Positions 37,265-49,348 of a stretch of DNA of 64,000 nucleotides are shown piece by piece. This DNA is from Tachypleus tridentatus (Eukaryota > Arthropoda > Merostomata > Xiphosura > Limulidae), in the NCBI RefSeq assembly GCF_004210375.1, contig NC_134830.1, positions 3,038,001 through 3,102,000 on the forward strand, read 5' to 3'. Position 1 is the first letter of the stretch, and every line of letters starts with the position of its first letter. Position numbers and translations under genes: made by a program. Below the pieces are notes generated by a model. The model did no database searches and had not been told where the DNA came from. It worked only from the letters and a program-made list of their open reading frames with translations.

Positions 37265-38335
37265 TAGAAAAATAATCTAATCAGCCTATTGGAGTAAACT
37301 AGAATAGTAATAAAAATAATCTAATCAGCCTAATGGGGTAAACTAGAATAGTAATAAAAATAATCTAATTAGCCTAATGGAGTAAACTAGAATAGTAATA
37401 AAAATAATCTAATCAGCCTAATGGGGTAAACTAGAATAGTAATAAAAATAATCTAATCAGCCTAAGGGAGTAAACTAGAATAGTAATAAAAATAATCTAA
37501 TCAGCCTAATGGAGTAAACTAGAATAGTAATAAAAATAATCTAATCAGCCTAATGGAGTAAACTAGAATAGTAATAAAAATAATCTAATCAGCCTAAGGG
37601 AGTAAACTAGAATAGTAATAAAAATAATCTAATCAGCCTAATGGAGTAAACTAGAATAGTAATAAAAATAATCTAATCAGCCTAATGGAGTAAACTAGAA
37701 TAGTAATAAAAATAATCTAATCAGCCTAATGGAGTAAACTAGAATAGTAATAAAAATAATCTAATTAGTCTAATGGAGTAAACTAGAATAGTAATAAAAA
37801 TAATCTAATTAGTCTAATGGAGTAAACTAGAATAGTAATAAAAATAATCTAATCAGCCTAATGGGACAAACTAGAATAGTAGTAAAAAATAATCTAATTA
37901 GCCTAACTGGACAAACTAGAATAGTAGTAAAAAATAATCTAATTAGCCTAACTGGACAAACTAGAATAGTAGTAAAAAATAACCTAATTAGCCTAACTGG
38001 ACAAACTAGAATAGTAGTAAAAATAATCTAATTAGCCTAACTGGACAAACTAGAATAGTAGTAAAAATAATCTAATCAGCCTTTACTGGACAAACTAGAA
38101 TAGTAGTAAAAATAATCTAATCAGCCTTTACTGGACAAACTAGAACAGTAGTAAAAAGTAATCTAATCAACCGAACCGGACAAACTACAATAGAAGTAAA
38201 AATAATCTAATCAGCTGAATCGGGCAAACTACAATAGAAGTAAAAATAATCTAATCAGCCTAACTGGAGAAACTAGAATAGATGTAAAATTAATCTAATC
38301 AGTCTAACCGGACAAACTAGAATAGTAATAGAATA
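37265..38335. repeat. Minisatellite, 44-bp unit, about 24 copies
   Basis: Unit aataatctaatcagcctaat + ggagtaaactagaatagtaa + taaa in TBCK intron 9. The left two thirds are uniform. From about 37860 the units switch to a cta(a)ctggacaaac / gtagtaaa variant and then decay toward the right edge. Confidence 0.94.
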
Positions 38336-38339
38336 GTAA

Positions 38340-39565
38340 GAATTTCTCCTATTTTACTTTGTCATTAAACACATTTCTTTACTACTTTCCTAAAACTGTA
38401 CTTTTGCAAAATGGAAACTCAGCTAACTTCTGAATGCCAATCTCTCAAATGAGGCCACTAACCTTTTGGGAATTCCTGACCTATTTTGAAACATTATGAG
38501 AAATCCCTGTGTCATCTAAACTGAAAAGTTGGTTTCTGAAACAAATGAATAGTGAGATTGATCCAAATGAAGTGTGTTGGGTATTAACGCCTTTGTGGAG
38601 AAACATCTTACCTTTTGATCAGTGTTATCTCAGGTGAAATTATTTCATGCATTTATCTGAGTTAATATAAATTATACATATTCCATATAAATTATACGCA
38701 TTCCAGTGGTGATATGGTAAAGATCATTGCCTTCAGTTCAGTTTTGTTTGTTGATACACATATGTATTTACAGTTGTCTTTCTTTAAAAACATTTATATG
38801 TTCTTATTGGTAAACTGAACTTGACATATGCATATTCATAAAATGGATTGTTTAAATCTACAAAAACTATTTAAAATATTTGTGAAGGACTGATTAGAAA
38901 TTTTCGACTCTACACACACAGTGTCAACTCTTGTATTATATTTCTATTTAGTGTAAATTCTTTATTGTTGTTCTGTTTAAGCTCAGATAAGCTATTTTCA
39001 ATAATATTGCATATTATTAATTGTTATATTAAACAACACTACATGTATTTAAAGGGTAAAGTGTGCATGATGTTTTTATGGAATTAGATTCCAACTTTGT
39101 TCTCATTGTGTTTAAATAAAATAGTCATCAAAATGTTGCTTATAATCCATACTTTTGTGTTATCCAAGTTTTAATTTCTAAAAGAAATATTTAAATAAAT
39201 TCTCTCTTCATTTCTCTGTGTAATAGAAAGAAAATTTCAAAGCATATCTTCACACGAATTTTTAAATGTCCAACTATTTACAAACACATGCTATAGATGT
39301 TTTCAAACTGGAACTTCTAATCTTCTTGATTTATGGAAGGGAAGGAAAACAAAAGAAAGTTCAGGAGACACAACCCTTTACTGTTGTGTTCAAAATATGT
39401 CAGTAAGAATTACTGACATTTAGTTTGGTTTGCCACCTAAAGTAGACAGCTTCTGTTTGTGACAAAACTTGTTAAGCCTATTTATAACTTAGAAAGTTAA
39501 ATTATAGTAGTTTTAAGAAATACTATTATAGTGTCATATATTTGATTTTGTTTTAAAATGCATAT
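38340..39565. other. TBCK: TBCK intron 9, middle, nothing recognised
   Basis: AT-rich sequence without exon signals. A small exon linking exons 9 and 10 would have to lie somewhere in intron 9, but I found no convincing candidate. Confidence 0.35.
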
Positions 39566-39569
39566 TAAA

Positions 39570-39810
39570 AGTTGTTAAAGGGACACTCGTAATGGCCTGT
39601 AAAAGTTGTTAAAGGGACACTCGTAATGACCTGTAAAAGATGTTAAAGAGACACTCATAATGGCCTGTAAAAGTTGTTAAAGGGACACTCGTAATGACAT
39701 GTAAAAGTTGCTAAAGGGACACTCGTAATGACCTGTAAAAGGTGTTAAAGGGACACTCGTAATGACCTGTAAAAGTTGTTAAAGGGACACTCGTAATAAT
39801 TTGTAAACGT
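39570..39810. repeat. Short minisatellite, 34-bp unit, 7 copies
   Basis: Unit gttgttaaagggacactcgt + aatgacctgtaaaa, with starts at 39571, 39605 and onward, in TBCK intron 9. Confidence 0.92.
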
Positions 39811-40075
39811 TAAAGGAATACAATCTGTGAATGTTTTAAACATTGTTAATATACTCAGTGTGAGTTATCATTAACTTTAGGTCTAAAACAACATTTACAT
39901 GGTTTATCTATATTTGAAAAACAGTTGAAGCTTTCATTATTAGTCTCTCAACATGTCTTGTTCAAACTTGCAACCCTTTGAATCAAAACAATTGATAGTT
40001 TCTTTAGTTTTTACATCAGTGTTTTTGAATTGTATTTAAAGAGGTTGTCTTATACATAAGTACTCTAACACATAG

Positions 40076-40205
40076 AGAACCACTTGTTGAGACGTCCCTT
40101 AGAAGAAATATATTACTTGTGGCAATTGACTGGAGGTGACGTTGAGACCGAACTAAAGAGACAAGGCTTAATTAAAGTAAAGCCTGCAATATGTACACAA
40201 CCGAA
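40076..40205 (+). CDS. TBCK: TBCK exon 10, residues 311-354
   Basis: The acceptor is taken as ACATAG ending at 40075, because it gives the right phase and aligns NHLLRRPLEEIYYLWQLTGG with human [21 protein letters not shown]. The AG at 40060 would put TAA in frame. Donor GTAAGT begins at 40206. The linker between exon 9 and this exon is about six residues shorter than in human, so a small exon may have been missed. Confidence 0.85.
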
Positions 40206-40574
40206 GTAAGTTCATGTGCTGGCAAAATAATGGACATCTTTCAACTTTTAAAATTAATCTCTCAAAGTTTTTATTTTCATTATTAGATTCTGTATGCAAA
40301 CCAGTAGTCACTCTGATCACTGAATATTCAAATCAAGTCATATATTTTCCTTCAAAATTTTATTTCTAACAGATTTAGAATGAACACCTGAATCTTTAAT
40401 AAGTTGAAGGCAATATCTTATGCTATCAACCCTTTTTATTCACATCTTCAGATACTCTTTTCTAAAACTTCAGTTTTAATACTTAACAATATGTGTTCTT
40501 TGCAATTTTGAATGACCAAAAGTGTTATCAAGATATACTTGATGATTTCAGTAACTTATAATGACAAAAGCTTT

Positions 40575-40945
40575 GTACAGTGATAACTGTGTGCTTTATA
40601 ATGACCTGTAAAGTGACATCTGTGTGTTATACAGTGCCTACAAGCTTTGTGCGGCAATATCTGTGTTTTACAGCGACTAAAGCTTTCTATGGTGACATCT
40701 GTGTGTTATACAGTGCCTAAAGCTTTGTATGGTAATATCTGTGTTTTACAGCGGCTAAAGCTTTGTACGGCGATATCTGTGTTTTACAGCGGCTAAAGCT
40801 TTGTATGGCGATATCTGTGTTTTACAGCGGCTAAAGCTTTGTATGGCGGTATCTGTGTTTTACAGCAGCTAAAGTTTCATACGGTGATATATCTGTGTGT
40901 TTTACAATGACTAAAGCTTTGTACAGTGATATATAGGTGCTGTTT
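40575..40945. repeat. Minisatellite, 38-bp unit, about 9 copies
   Basis: Unit cggctaaagctttgtatggc + gatatctgtgttttacag in TBCK intron 10. Each unit contains a tgttttacag acceptor-like tract, but none borders a recognised exon. Confidence 0.9.
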
Positions 40946-41069
40946 ATAGCTTTTACTAACCAAATATTTGTTCAATCAAATGTTGATACACTCTATATGT
41001 TACCTTACCAAAAACCTTTACAATGGTATCTGGTTCCCCAATAGAACCATGGTAAATACTGGGATTGAC

Positions 41070-41150
41070 AATGCTAAAATTAGTGGTTCGATTGCCCTCA
41101 GTGAACGTAGCAGATTGTGACTTTGCTATATGGAAACACACACACAATAG
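41070..41150 (+). mobile_element. SINE-like fragment (same family as 7470-7690)
   Basis: It reads gctaaaattagtggttcgat, a gtgaacgtagcagat stretch, tgactttgctatatggaaac and a CA tail. This is the order seen in the interrupted copy at 7470-7690. It is in TBCK intron 10. Confidence 0.55.
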
Positions 41151-41466
41151 TACCTGAGTTTATTCTACAACTTACAATGATCATAATTGTTAACAATGAT
41201 ATGTGAGCATCCTCTGTAACTTACCATTGTGTATAGCTCTTGGTCTTTGTACGTACTTATTGTCTATAGCTTACAATGAACAAAAGCTCTCTACAAAGAC
41301 AGCTGGTATTGTATAAAACTCACAATGACTGAAATCTCTCTACATATGTTTTAACTAATTTGTTTAATTTCATTTTCTTTATATCTTCATAGTTTTGGCT
41401 TTTCTTTTGAAAGTCAACTTTTCTAGGTTTGAGATAAAGAGTTTGTTTGTAAACTTCAATTTTCAG

Positions 41467-41566
41467 GGTTGTAATTGAAGAAGGAGAACAGTTTGGGCAG
41501 AAGAAAGACAGTGCATTTTTCTTGAATGATAGAGTTATTATTTTACCATTGGATCAACTAATGCAG
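41467..41566 (+). CDS. TBCK: TBCK exon 11, residues 354-387
   Basis: Acceptor TTTCAG ends at 41466 and donor GTAGTA begins at 41567. It reads VVIEEGEQFGQKKDSAFFLN and then DRVIILPLDQLMQ, matching the human FEDGESFGQGRDRSSLLDD region. This is part of the linker between the kinase and TBC domains. A 39-bp array begins about 380 bp into the following intron. Confidence 0.92.
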
Positions 41567-41919
41567 GTAGTAAACACTTTTTTCCTTAACAATACTACAA
41601 CACAACACCTTTATTTAAAATAAAATTCAAATACTTTGTCACCATGTTAAGTCTAGGTTTATCTACGCTGAGAATCATCGGAGAAGGTCAAACAGCATAC
41701 ATTACAAAGTGCCTAACTATGATTGTTCAAACATCTCTTTGGTAGAAGACCTGACACAGATTAGAAAATTTATCTTAAATTATATTAATTTATCACATGA
41801 ACATGTTGGAGAGCAGTAAACACAAGATACCTCTATTAAATTTAGCTTTGATTATTTTTTCTTCCACATTGACATGTTCCAGTTTTGAAAGTTACAACCA
41901 CATAATTTTCCCGTGTTCT

Positions 41920-44475
41920 GGTATATAAAATCAAAAGCACATATATTTCTTGCATTTCAGTATATGGAGTCACAACTATACATATTTGCCGTGTTCCAGT
42001 GTATAAAGTCCCAGCCTCGTACATTTGCCATATTGTGGTGTATAAAGTTCCAACCACCTACATTTGCCATGTTGTGGTGTATAAAGTTCCAACCACCTAC
42101 ATTTGCCATGTTGTGGTGTATAAAGTCCCAACCACGTACATTTGCCATGTTGTGGTGTATAAAGTCCCAACCACGTACATTTGCCATGTTGTGGTGTATA
42201 AAGTCCCAACCATGTACATTTGCCATGTTGTGGTGTATAAAGTTCCAACCATCTACATTTGCCATGTTGTGGTGTATAAAGTTCCAACCATCTACATTTG
42301 CCATGTTGTGGTGTATAAAGTTCCAACCATCTACATTTGCCATGTTGTGGTGTATAAAGTTCCAACCATCTACATTTGCCATGTTGTGGTGTATAAAGTC
42401 CAAACCACGTACAGTTGCCATGTTGTGGTGTATAAAGTCCAAACCACGTACAGTTGCCATGTTGTGGTGTATAAAGTCCAAACCACGTACATTTGCCATG
42501 TTGTGGTGTATAAAGTCCCAATCATGTACATTTGCCATGTTGTGGTGTATAAAGTCCCAACCATCTACATTTGCCATGTTGTGGTGTATAAAGTCCCAAC
42601 CATTTACATTTGCCATGTTGTGGTGTATAAAGTCCCAATCACATTACATTTGCCATGTTGCAGTGTATAAAGTCCCAATCGCATTACATTTGCCATGTTG
42701 CAGTGTATAAAGTCCCAATCACGTTACATTTGCCATGTTGTGGTGTATAAAGTCCCAATCACGTACATTTGCCATGTTGCGGTGTATAAAGTCCCAATCA
42801 CGTACATTTGCCATGTTGCGGTGTATAAAGTCCCAATCACGTACATTTGCCATGTTGTGGTGTATAAAGTCCCAACCACGTACATTTGCCATGTTGTGGT
42901 GTATAAAGTCCCAACCACGTACATTTGCCATGTTGTGGTGTATAAAGTCCCAACCACGTACATTTGCCATGTTGTGGTGTATAAAGTCCCAACCACGTAC
43001 ATTTGCCATGTTGTGGTGTATAAAGTCCCAATCACGTACATTTGCCATGTTGTGGTGTATAAAGTCCCAACCACGCATTACATTTGCCATGTTGTGGTGT
43101 ATAAAGTCCCAACCATTACATTTGCCATGTTGTGGTGTATAAAGTCCCAACCACGTACATTTGCCATGTTGTGGTGTATAAAGTCCCAACCACGTACATT
43201 TGCCATGTTGTGGTGTATAAAGTCCCAACCACGTTACATTTGCCATGTTGTGGTGTATAAAGTCCCAACCACATTACATTTGCCATGTTGTGGTGTATAA
43301 AGTCCCAACCACGTACATTTGCCATGTTGTGGTGTATAAAGTCCCAACCACGTACATTTGCCATGTTGCGGTGTATAAAGTCCCAACCATCTACATTTGC
43401 CATGTTGCGGTGTATAAAGTCCCAATCACGTACATTTGCCATGTTGTGGTGTATAAAGTCCCAACCATCTACATTTGCCATGTTGTGGTGTATAAAGTCC
43501 CAACCACATACATTTGCCATGTTGTGGTGTATAAAGTCCCAACCACGTACATTTGCCATGTTGTGGTGTATAAAGTCCCAACCACGTACATTTGCCATGT
43601 TGTGGTGTATAAAGTCCCAACCACGTACATTTGCCATGTTGTGGTGTATAAAGTCCCAACCACGTACATTTGCCATGTTGTGGTGTATAAAGTCCCAACC
43701 ACGTACATTTGCCATGTTGCGGTGTATAAAGTCCCAACCACGTACATTTGCCATGTTGCGGTGTATAAAGTCCCAATCACGTACATTTGCCATGTTGCGT
43801 GTATAAAGTCCCAATCACGTACATTTGCCATGTTGCAGTGTATAAAGTCCCAATCACGTACATTTGCCATGTTGCGGTGTATAAAGTCCCAATCACGTAC
43901 ATTTGCCCTGTTGCGGTGTATAAAGTCCCAACCATCTACATTTGCCCTGTTGCGGTGTATAAAGTCCCAACCACGTACATTTGCCATGTTGTGGTGTATA
44001 AAGTCCCAACCACGTACATTTGCCATGTTGTGGTGTATAAAGTCCCAACCACGTACATTTGCCATGTTGTGGTGTATAAAGTCCCAACCATTACATTTGC
44101 CATGTTGTGGTGTATAAAGTCCCAACCACGTACATTTGCCATGTTGTGGTGTATAAAGTCCCAACCACGTTACATTTGCCATGTTGTGGTGTATAAAGTC
44201 CCAACCACATTACATTTGCCATGTTGTGGTGTATAAAGTCCCAACCACGTACATTTGCCATGTTGTGGTGTATAAAGTCCCAACCACGTACATTTGCCAT
44301 GTTGTGGTGTATAAAGTCCCAACCACGTACATTTGCGATGTTGCTGTGTATAAAGTCCGAATCACGTACATTTGCCATGTTGTGGTGTATAAAGTCTCAA
44401 TCACGTACATTTGCCATGTTGTGGTGTATAAAGTCCCAACCACATACATTTGCCATGTTCCAGAATGTAAAATCG
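41920..44475. repeat. Minisatellite, 39-bp unit, about 64 copies
   Basis: Unit cccaaccacgtacatttgcc + atgttgtggtgtataaagt in TBCK intron 11. Variants include tccaaccatc, cccaatcacg, gttgcggtg and single-base insertions (ccacgttacattt). Blocks of adjacent units share variants. The period leaves all six frames largely open, so the many repetitive frames here are not genes. Confidence 0.96.
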
Positions 44476-44539
44476 CAAACACAAATACTGTCATCAACAT
44501 TTTAATAAAGTCAACAAGATAATACCTAACCAGGATAAA

Positions 44540-45730
44540 AGTTTCATCTACAAGTACGATATAAAAGACAAACTGGGTAAGAGAATCTGGTCTCCAGCAG
44601 CTGTATAAAAGATAAACTGTATAACCATTGGGTAAGAGAGTCTGCTTTTCAACTACTATATAAAAGATAGTCTGTATAACCACTAGCTAGGAGTGCTTGG
44701 GCTCCAACTGTTATATAAAAGACAGTCTGTATAACCACTGGGTAAGAGTGTTTTGTTTCCAACTGCTATATAAAACACAGTCTGTTAACCACTGGATAAG
44801 AGTGCTTGGTCTTCAACTGCTATATAAAAGACAGTGTATAACCACTGGGTAAAAGAGTCTGGTCTTCAACTGCTATATAAAAACAGTCTGTACAGGCACT
44901 GAGTAAGGGAGTCTGGTCTCCAACTGATATGTAAAATACAATACGTATAACTTCTGGGTAAGAGACTCTGGTCTCCACCTACTATGTAAAAGACAGTCTG
45001 TATAGTCACTGGGTAAGATTGTTTGGTCTCGGACTGCTATATTAAAGACAGTGTGTATAACCACTGAGTAAAAGTGTTTGGTCACCAACTACTATATGAA
45101 AGACTATGTGTATAACAACTGGATAAGAGTGTGTGGTCTCCTAGTGCTATGTAAAAGATAAACACTGTAACCACTGGGTAAGATTGTTTGGTCTCTATCT
45201 ACTATATTAAAGACAGACTGTTTTACCACTGGGTAAGTGTATGGTTTCCAACTGCTATAGTATAGTCTGTATAAGCACTGGGTAAGAGTTATTTGTTTCC
45301 AACTGCTATATAAATGACAATGTGTGTGACCCCTGGATAAGAGAGTCTTGTCTCCAACTACTATATTAAAGACAGACTGTTTTACCACTGGGTAAGTGTA
45401 TGGTTTCCAACTGCTATAGTATAGTCTGTATAAGCACTGGGTAAGAGTTATTTGTTTCCAACTGCTATATAAATGACAATGTGTGTGACCCCTGGATAAG
45501 AGAGTCTTGTCTCCAACTACTATATAAAAGACAGTGTGTATAACCACAGGGTAAGAAAGTCGGTCTCCAAATCTTATATAAAAGACAGTGTGTATAACCA
45601 ATGGGTAAAAGTGTTTGGTTTCCACCTACTATATAAAAGATAGTCTGTATAACCACTGGCTAAGAGTGCTTGGTCTCCAAGTGCTATGTAACAGACAGTG
45701 TGTATAACCACTGTGTTAGATAATTAGCCT
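44540..45730. repeat. Minisatellite, unit about 55 bp, about 21 copies
   Basis: Unit gtataaccactgggtaagag + tgtttggtctccaactgcta + tataaaagacagtct in TBCK intron 11, more diverged than its neighbour. A three-unit block is duplicated almost perfectly: 45201-45355 and 45360-45514, offset 159 bp. Confidence 0.92.
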
Positions 45731-45934
45731 GTAGTTACTGTGTAAAACTAGTTTTTAACTATGAGTGAAGTTAACAGTTCAAAGTTTATTATTTGAACCA
45801 CCTGTATAAGTACAGATCATGTGATCTCTGTATAATTTTAATATGTTTCTTATATTTAATGTAGATAACTACATGAAATCTTTACTAAATTTTTTTTAAA
45901 TTTCTGTTTGTCATTTACTTTCTGTCTTAAACAG

Positions 45935-45984
45935 AGATTGAAGGACATTGACCCAGTGATTTACTATCCACTGATTGAGAATGG
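45935..45984 (+). CDS. TBCK: TBCK exon 12, residues 388-404
   Basis: Acceptor AAACAG ends at 45934 and donor GTAAGT begins at 45985. The 50-nt exon reads RLKDIDPVIYYPLIENG, matching human RLKDVGGEAFYPLLEDD. It ends in phase 2, with the glycine completed by exon 13. Confidence 0.93.
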
Positions 45985-46835
45985 GTAAGTACAGAAATAT
46001 TTCAGATCTTGATGAAAAAGACTTGTGTAAGGGTATACTATCATTGATATTTGTTTGAATAAGTATAGGTTTTTCTCTAGTAAGTGTAATCTATATAATT
46101 TTTTATAATCAGCTAGATAGCAGTAAATAGTTTATTATTTAAATTGGCACTATATTTTAGAAAATACTAGGACATTGAGAGACTGTGTGAAGAAAGAAGA
46201 GGCCCAATTTATTCTATTTTATTTTATTTTATTCTATTTATTCTATATCTGGTTGATCAGACTAGTAATTATGTGTTCTTAAAACAGCTGATATGGTAAT
46301 TAACACTTTAAATATGATAAATTCAGACCAACGTTTCAATCTTTGTGGGTCATTCAGGTTAACAAAGAGTTAGAAACTAAGTTAGTTCTGAAACTTCAAT
46401 TAAAGTTTTAATACCATTGTTTCTAACTTGAATACATTTCAACTTCAAGTGGCTTTTTGTCATCATGAATTAGATTAGTAATTCTCTTGCTAAGCTACGA
46501 AAAAGTGTAATGAAATGATAAGAACTGTTGGTATGGGTACTCATAAAGGTTTGTGATTTATTCATATTGGTAGCAGTTTATAAATATGATACAACAGTGT
46601 ATGTGTCACAACAAATAATTCCTTCACTACTACTTGTCTTCTAACCAACATATTTTTATATCTTTTTCTATATTTTTCATCATATCCACAAACTGTGAAT
46701 TAAAGCAGATTATTGTTTCATTTCATAAAGATGTTTTTACATCCTTCCAAACCAGTTTTCTACACCATAATATTATTGTGCTTCTGCTTTGGTTAACACT
46801 CGTATGCTTTGGATTAACACTCCATTGTGCTCTAG
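45985..46835. other. TBCK: TBCK intron 12, left part, nothing recognised
   Basis: AT-rich with a ttttattttatt microsatellite near 46205-46245. No exon seen. Confidence 0.4.
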
Positions 46836-46839
46836 ATTG

Positions 46840-47455
46840 ATAGACATTGTTCTACTACCATCCATTGTGCTCTAGATTGATAGACATTGTTCTACTACCA
46901 TCCATTGTGTTCTAGATTGATAGACATTGTTCTACTACCATCCATTGTGTTCTAGATTGATAGACACTGTTCTACTACCATCTATTGTGTTCTAGATCCA
47001 CACACATTGTTCTACTACCATCCATTGTGGTCTAGATCCACACACATTGTTCTACTACATACAGCATGTTCTAGATTTGTAGACATTGTTCGACTACATA
47101 CAGCATGTTCTAGATTCGTAGACATTGTTTGACTACATACAGCGTTTTCTAGATTCGTAGACATTGTTCGACTACATACAGCGTTTTCTAGATTCGTAGA
47201 CATTGTTCGACTACATACAGCGTTTTCTAGATTCATAGACATTGTTCGACTACATGCAGCGTTTTCTAGATTCGTAGACATTGTTCGACTACATACAGCA
47301 TTTTCTAGATTCGTAGACATTGTTCGACTACATGCAGCGTGCTCTAGATTCGTAGACATTGTTCGACTACATGCAGCGTGCTCTAGATTTGTAGACATTG
47401 TTCGACTGCATACATACAGCGTGCTCTAGATTCGTAGACATTGTTCTATTATACT
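46840..47455. repeat. Minisatellite, 39/40-bp unit, about 15 copies
   Basis: Unit ctagattcgtagacattgtt + cgactacatacagcgtttt in TBCK intron 12. It is the same sequence family as the larger array at 50070-53890 (consensus ctagattgatagacattgtt + ctactacatacagtgtgtt) but with its own fixed differences. Confidence 0.94.
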
Positions 47456-47564
47456 GTATGTTCTTAGATTTCTTATATTTATCTTATTAGAAATAGCTCG
47501 TTTTATGAAGCATCCAGAAAATGTAATTGATATAACATTTTTTTGATGTTAGATGATTTTAATT

Positions 47565-47985
47565 TGTATTTTTTATTATATATTACAGAAGTACTGTTCT
47601 TCCCAGTAACAGTATTTTTTATTATGTGTTACAGAAGTACTGTTCTTCCCAGTGACGTGTATTTTTTATTATATATTACAGAAGTACTGTTCTTCCCAGT
47701 AACAGTATTTTTTATTATGTGTTACAGAAGTACTGTTCTTCCCAGTGACGTGTATTTTTTATTATATATTACAGAAGTACTGTTCTTCCCAGTAACAGTA
47801 TTTTTTATTATGTGTTACAGAAGTACTGTTCTTCCCAGTGATGTGTATTTTTTATTATATGTTACAGAAGTACTGTTCTTCCCAGTAACATGTATTTTTT
47901 ATTATATGTTACAGAAGCACTGTTCTTCCCAGTAATGTGTATTTTTTATTATATATTACAGAAGTACTGTTCTTCCCAGTAACGT
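47565..47985. repeat. TBCK: Exon-edge minisatellite, 46/47-bp unit, carrying duplicate exon 13 acceptors
   Basis: Exon-start copies AAGTACTGTTCTTCCCAGT follow a ttacag acceptor at 47589, 47635, 47682, 47728, 47775, 47821, 47868 and 47915, and at the real exon start 47962. The first five intervals alternate 46 and 47 bp (a 93-bp dimer); the rest are 47. Use of an upstream acceptor in the TBCK frame runs into a stop in the next unit or two. Confidence 0.96.
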
Positions 47986-48055
47986 GAGTAGTGTTGACCT
48001 ACTGGAAGCTGCTAGTCTTCCTCTTTTGATCAAGGAAAAAGACATTGAATATCAG
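47962..48055 (+). CDS. TBCK: TBCK exon 13, residues 404-435
   Basis: Acceptor ATTACAG ends at 47961 and donor GTTAGA begins at 48056. It reads STVLPSNVSSVDLLEAASLP followed by LLIKEKDIEYQ, matching human [20 protein letters not shown]. The acceptor and the first 20 or so exon bases are the ninth copy of a 46/47-bp array running leftward to 47565. Confidence 0.95.
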
Positions 48056-48312
48056 GTTAGATTTATGTGTTTATCTCATGAAGAAGGAGTGATAACTGTT
48101 TCTATTGATACAAAAATTAAATTATTAAGAATTTTGTCATGTTTGTTTTATCTATGTTTCTATGCTTATAAGTTTAGAATTTATAAGCATATTAGAAACT
48201 AATCACTGTATTAACTAAATGTTGTGCTGTTAGATCAGGTGTTTGGACGTTTTCATCATGTATATGTTTTTTCTTTATGTCAAGTTTTTCTTGTAATATT
48301 TTGATTTTTCAG

Positions 48313-48447
48313 TTGCATCGTGTGATTCTGTTTGAACGTCTGTTAAATGCTTATCCTTATAAGAGGCCTCAAATAGTTCGAGAAGCAAGGGCTGATATTC
48401 CACCACTCTACAGAGGGCACGTGTGGGCAGCTCTTTTAGAAATTGAA
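48313..48447 (+). CDS. TBCK: TBCK exon 14, residues 436-480 (start of TBC domain)
   Basis: Acceptor TTTTTCAG ends at 48312 and donor GTAAGT begins at 48448. It begins LHRVILFERLLNAYPYK and continues ADIPPLYRGHVWAALLEIE. R469 and W473 form the RxxxW motif A of TBC Rab-GAP domains. The exon is exactly 45 codons, phase 0 on both sides. Confidence 0.97.
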
Positions 48448-48689
48448 GTAAGTTTGAAAAAGGACTTTTAAATAGCATATTTGAAAATTGATGGGAGATT
48501 AGAAAAATGGACATGTCCAGACAACTCAATTAAAATAATTTTTCAACAGAGAAATTATTCTAGTATCTATAAATGAACACACAGTATTCCTAAGAGAACA
48601 TCTCTGTCGAGCTGTGATGTAAGTTAATTATTTTCTACATATCAAAGCACATTTATACTTTCAGTATGATTTATGCTATTGTTGGTAGT

Positions 48690-48910
48690 GTATCATGTTT
48701 TAGTAGACTTACATTGCTGTTGGTAATTTGTAATGTTTCAGTATGGTTTACACTGCTCTTGGTAATTTGTAATGTTTCAGTATGGTTTACACTGCTCTTA
48801 GTAATTTGTAATGTTTCAGTATGGTTTACACTGCTCTTGGTAATTTGTAATGTTTCAGTATGGTTTACACTGCTCTTGGTAATTTTCAATGTTTCAGTAT
48901 GGTTTATGTT
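48690..48910. repeat. Short minisatellite, 39-bp unit, about 6 copies
   Basis: Unit agtatggtttacactgctct + tggtaatttgtaatgtttc in TBCK intron 14. Each junction reads tgtttcag, an acceptor-like string not followed by a known exon. Confidence 0.93.
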
Positions 48911-49049
48911 GCTGTTGCTACTCTTATAGAAAGTTTTGGACGTATAGAAAGCAAAACGTTTATGAAGATGTGTAATATTGATTATTACAAATAATGTACC
49001 ACAGAAATGTATCTATATTAATAATGTTTTTCTACAACACTTGAAATAG

Positions 49050-49112
49050 GGAGACATTCATAACCAGTATGATACGATTGATAAAGAAACTCCTACACCA
49101 ACAGACAGACAG
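49050..49112 (+). CDS. TBCK: TBCK exon 15, residues 481-501
   Basis: Acceptor GAAATAG ends at 49049 and donor GTAAAG begins at 49113. It reads GDIHNQYDTIDKETPTPTDR plus Q, matching human YDAIDKDTPIPTDRQ. Phase 0 on both sides, within the TBC domain between motifs A and B. Confidence 0.96.
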
Positions 49113-49348
49113 GTAAAGTAACACTGTTGTTATTACACTTTGTAAATAAAACATTAGGTAAACATACTTATATAAATTAAATGTACTCTAGAATGGGTAA
49201 GATAATGTAACATTTTTGTAGTTGAATATTTTTTGTATTAATGGCCATTAATGGTAATGTTTAAGTATATTTGATTGTGATGTTCATTTCTAGTTGTGTT
49301 TTTTATGTTCTTTAAATATATCTTCTTTGATATTTTGATTAATTACAG

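Noticed and set aside
40021..40075. Alternative acceptor ATAAG at 40060 for exon 10
   Set aside because: It would place an in-frame TAA before the conserved NHLLRRPLEE segment. The AG at 40075 gives the right phase and alignment.
40575..40945. tgttttacag acceptor-like sites in the 38-bp array, as further exon-edge copies
   Set aside because: No recognised TBCK exon begins with cggctaaagc or a similar sequence, so these are not duplicates of a real splice site.
41913..44522. Many overlapping repetitive frames on both strands
   Set aside because: A 39-bp unit free of stops in most phases opens nearly all frames at once; real genes do not do this.
48690..48910. tgtttcag sites in the 39-bp array as copies of the exon 15 acceptor
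   Set aside because: The exon 15 acceptor and exon start (gaaatag|GGAGAC) do not match the unit.
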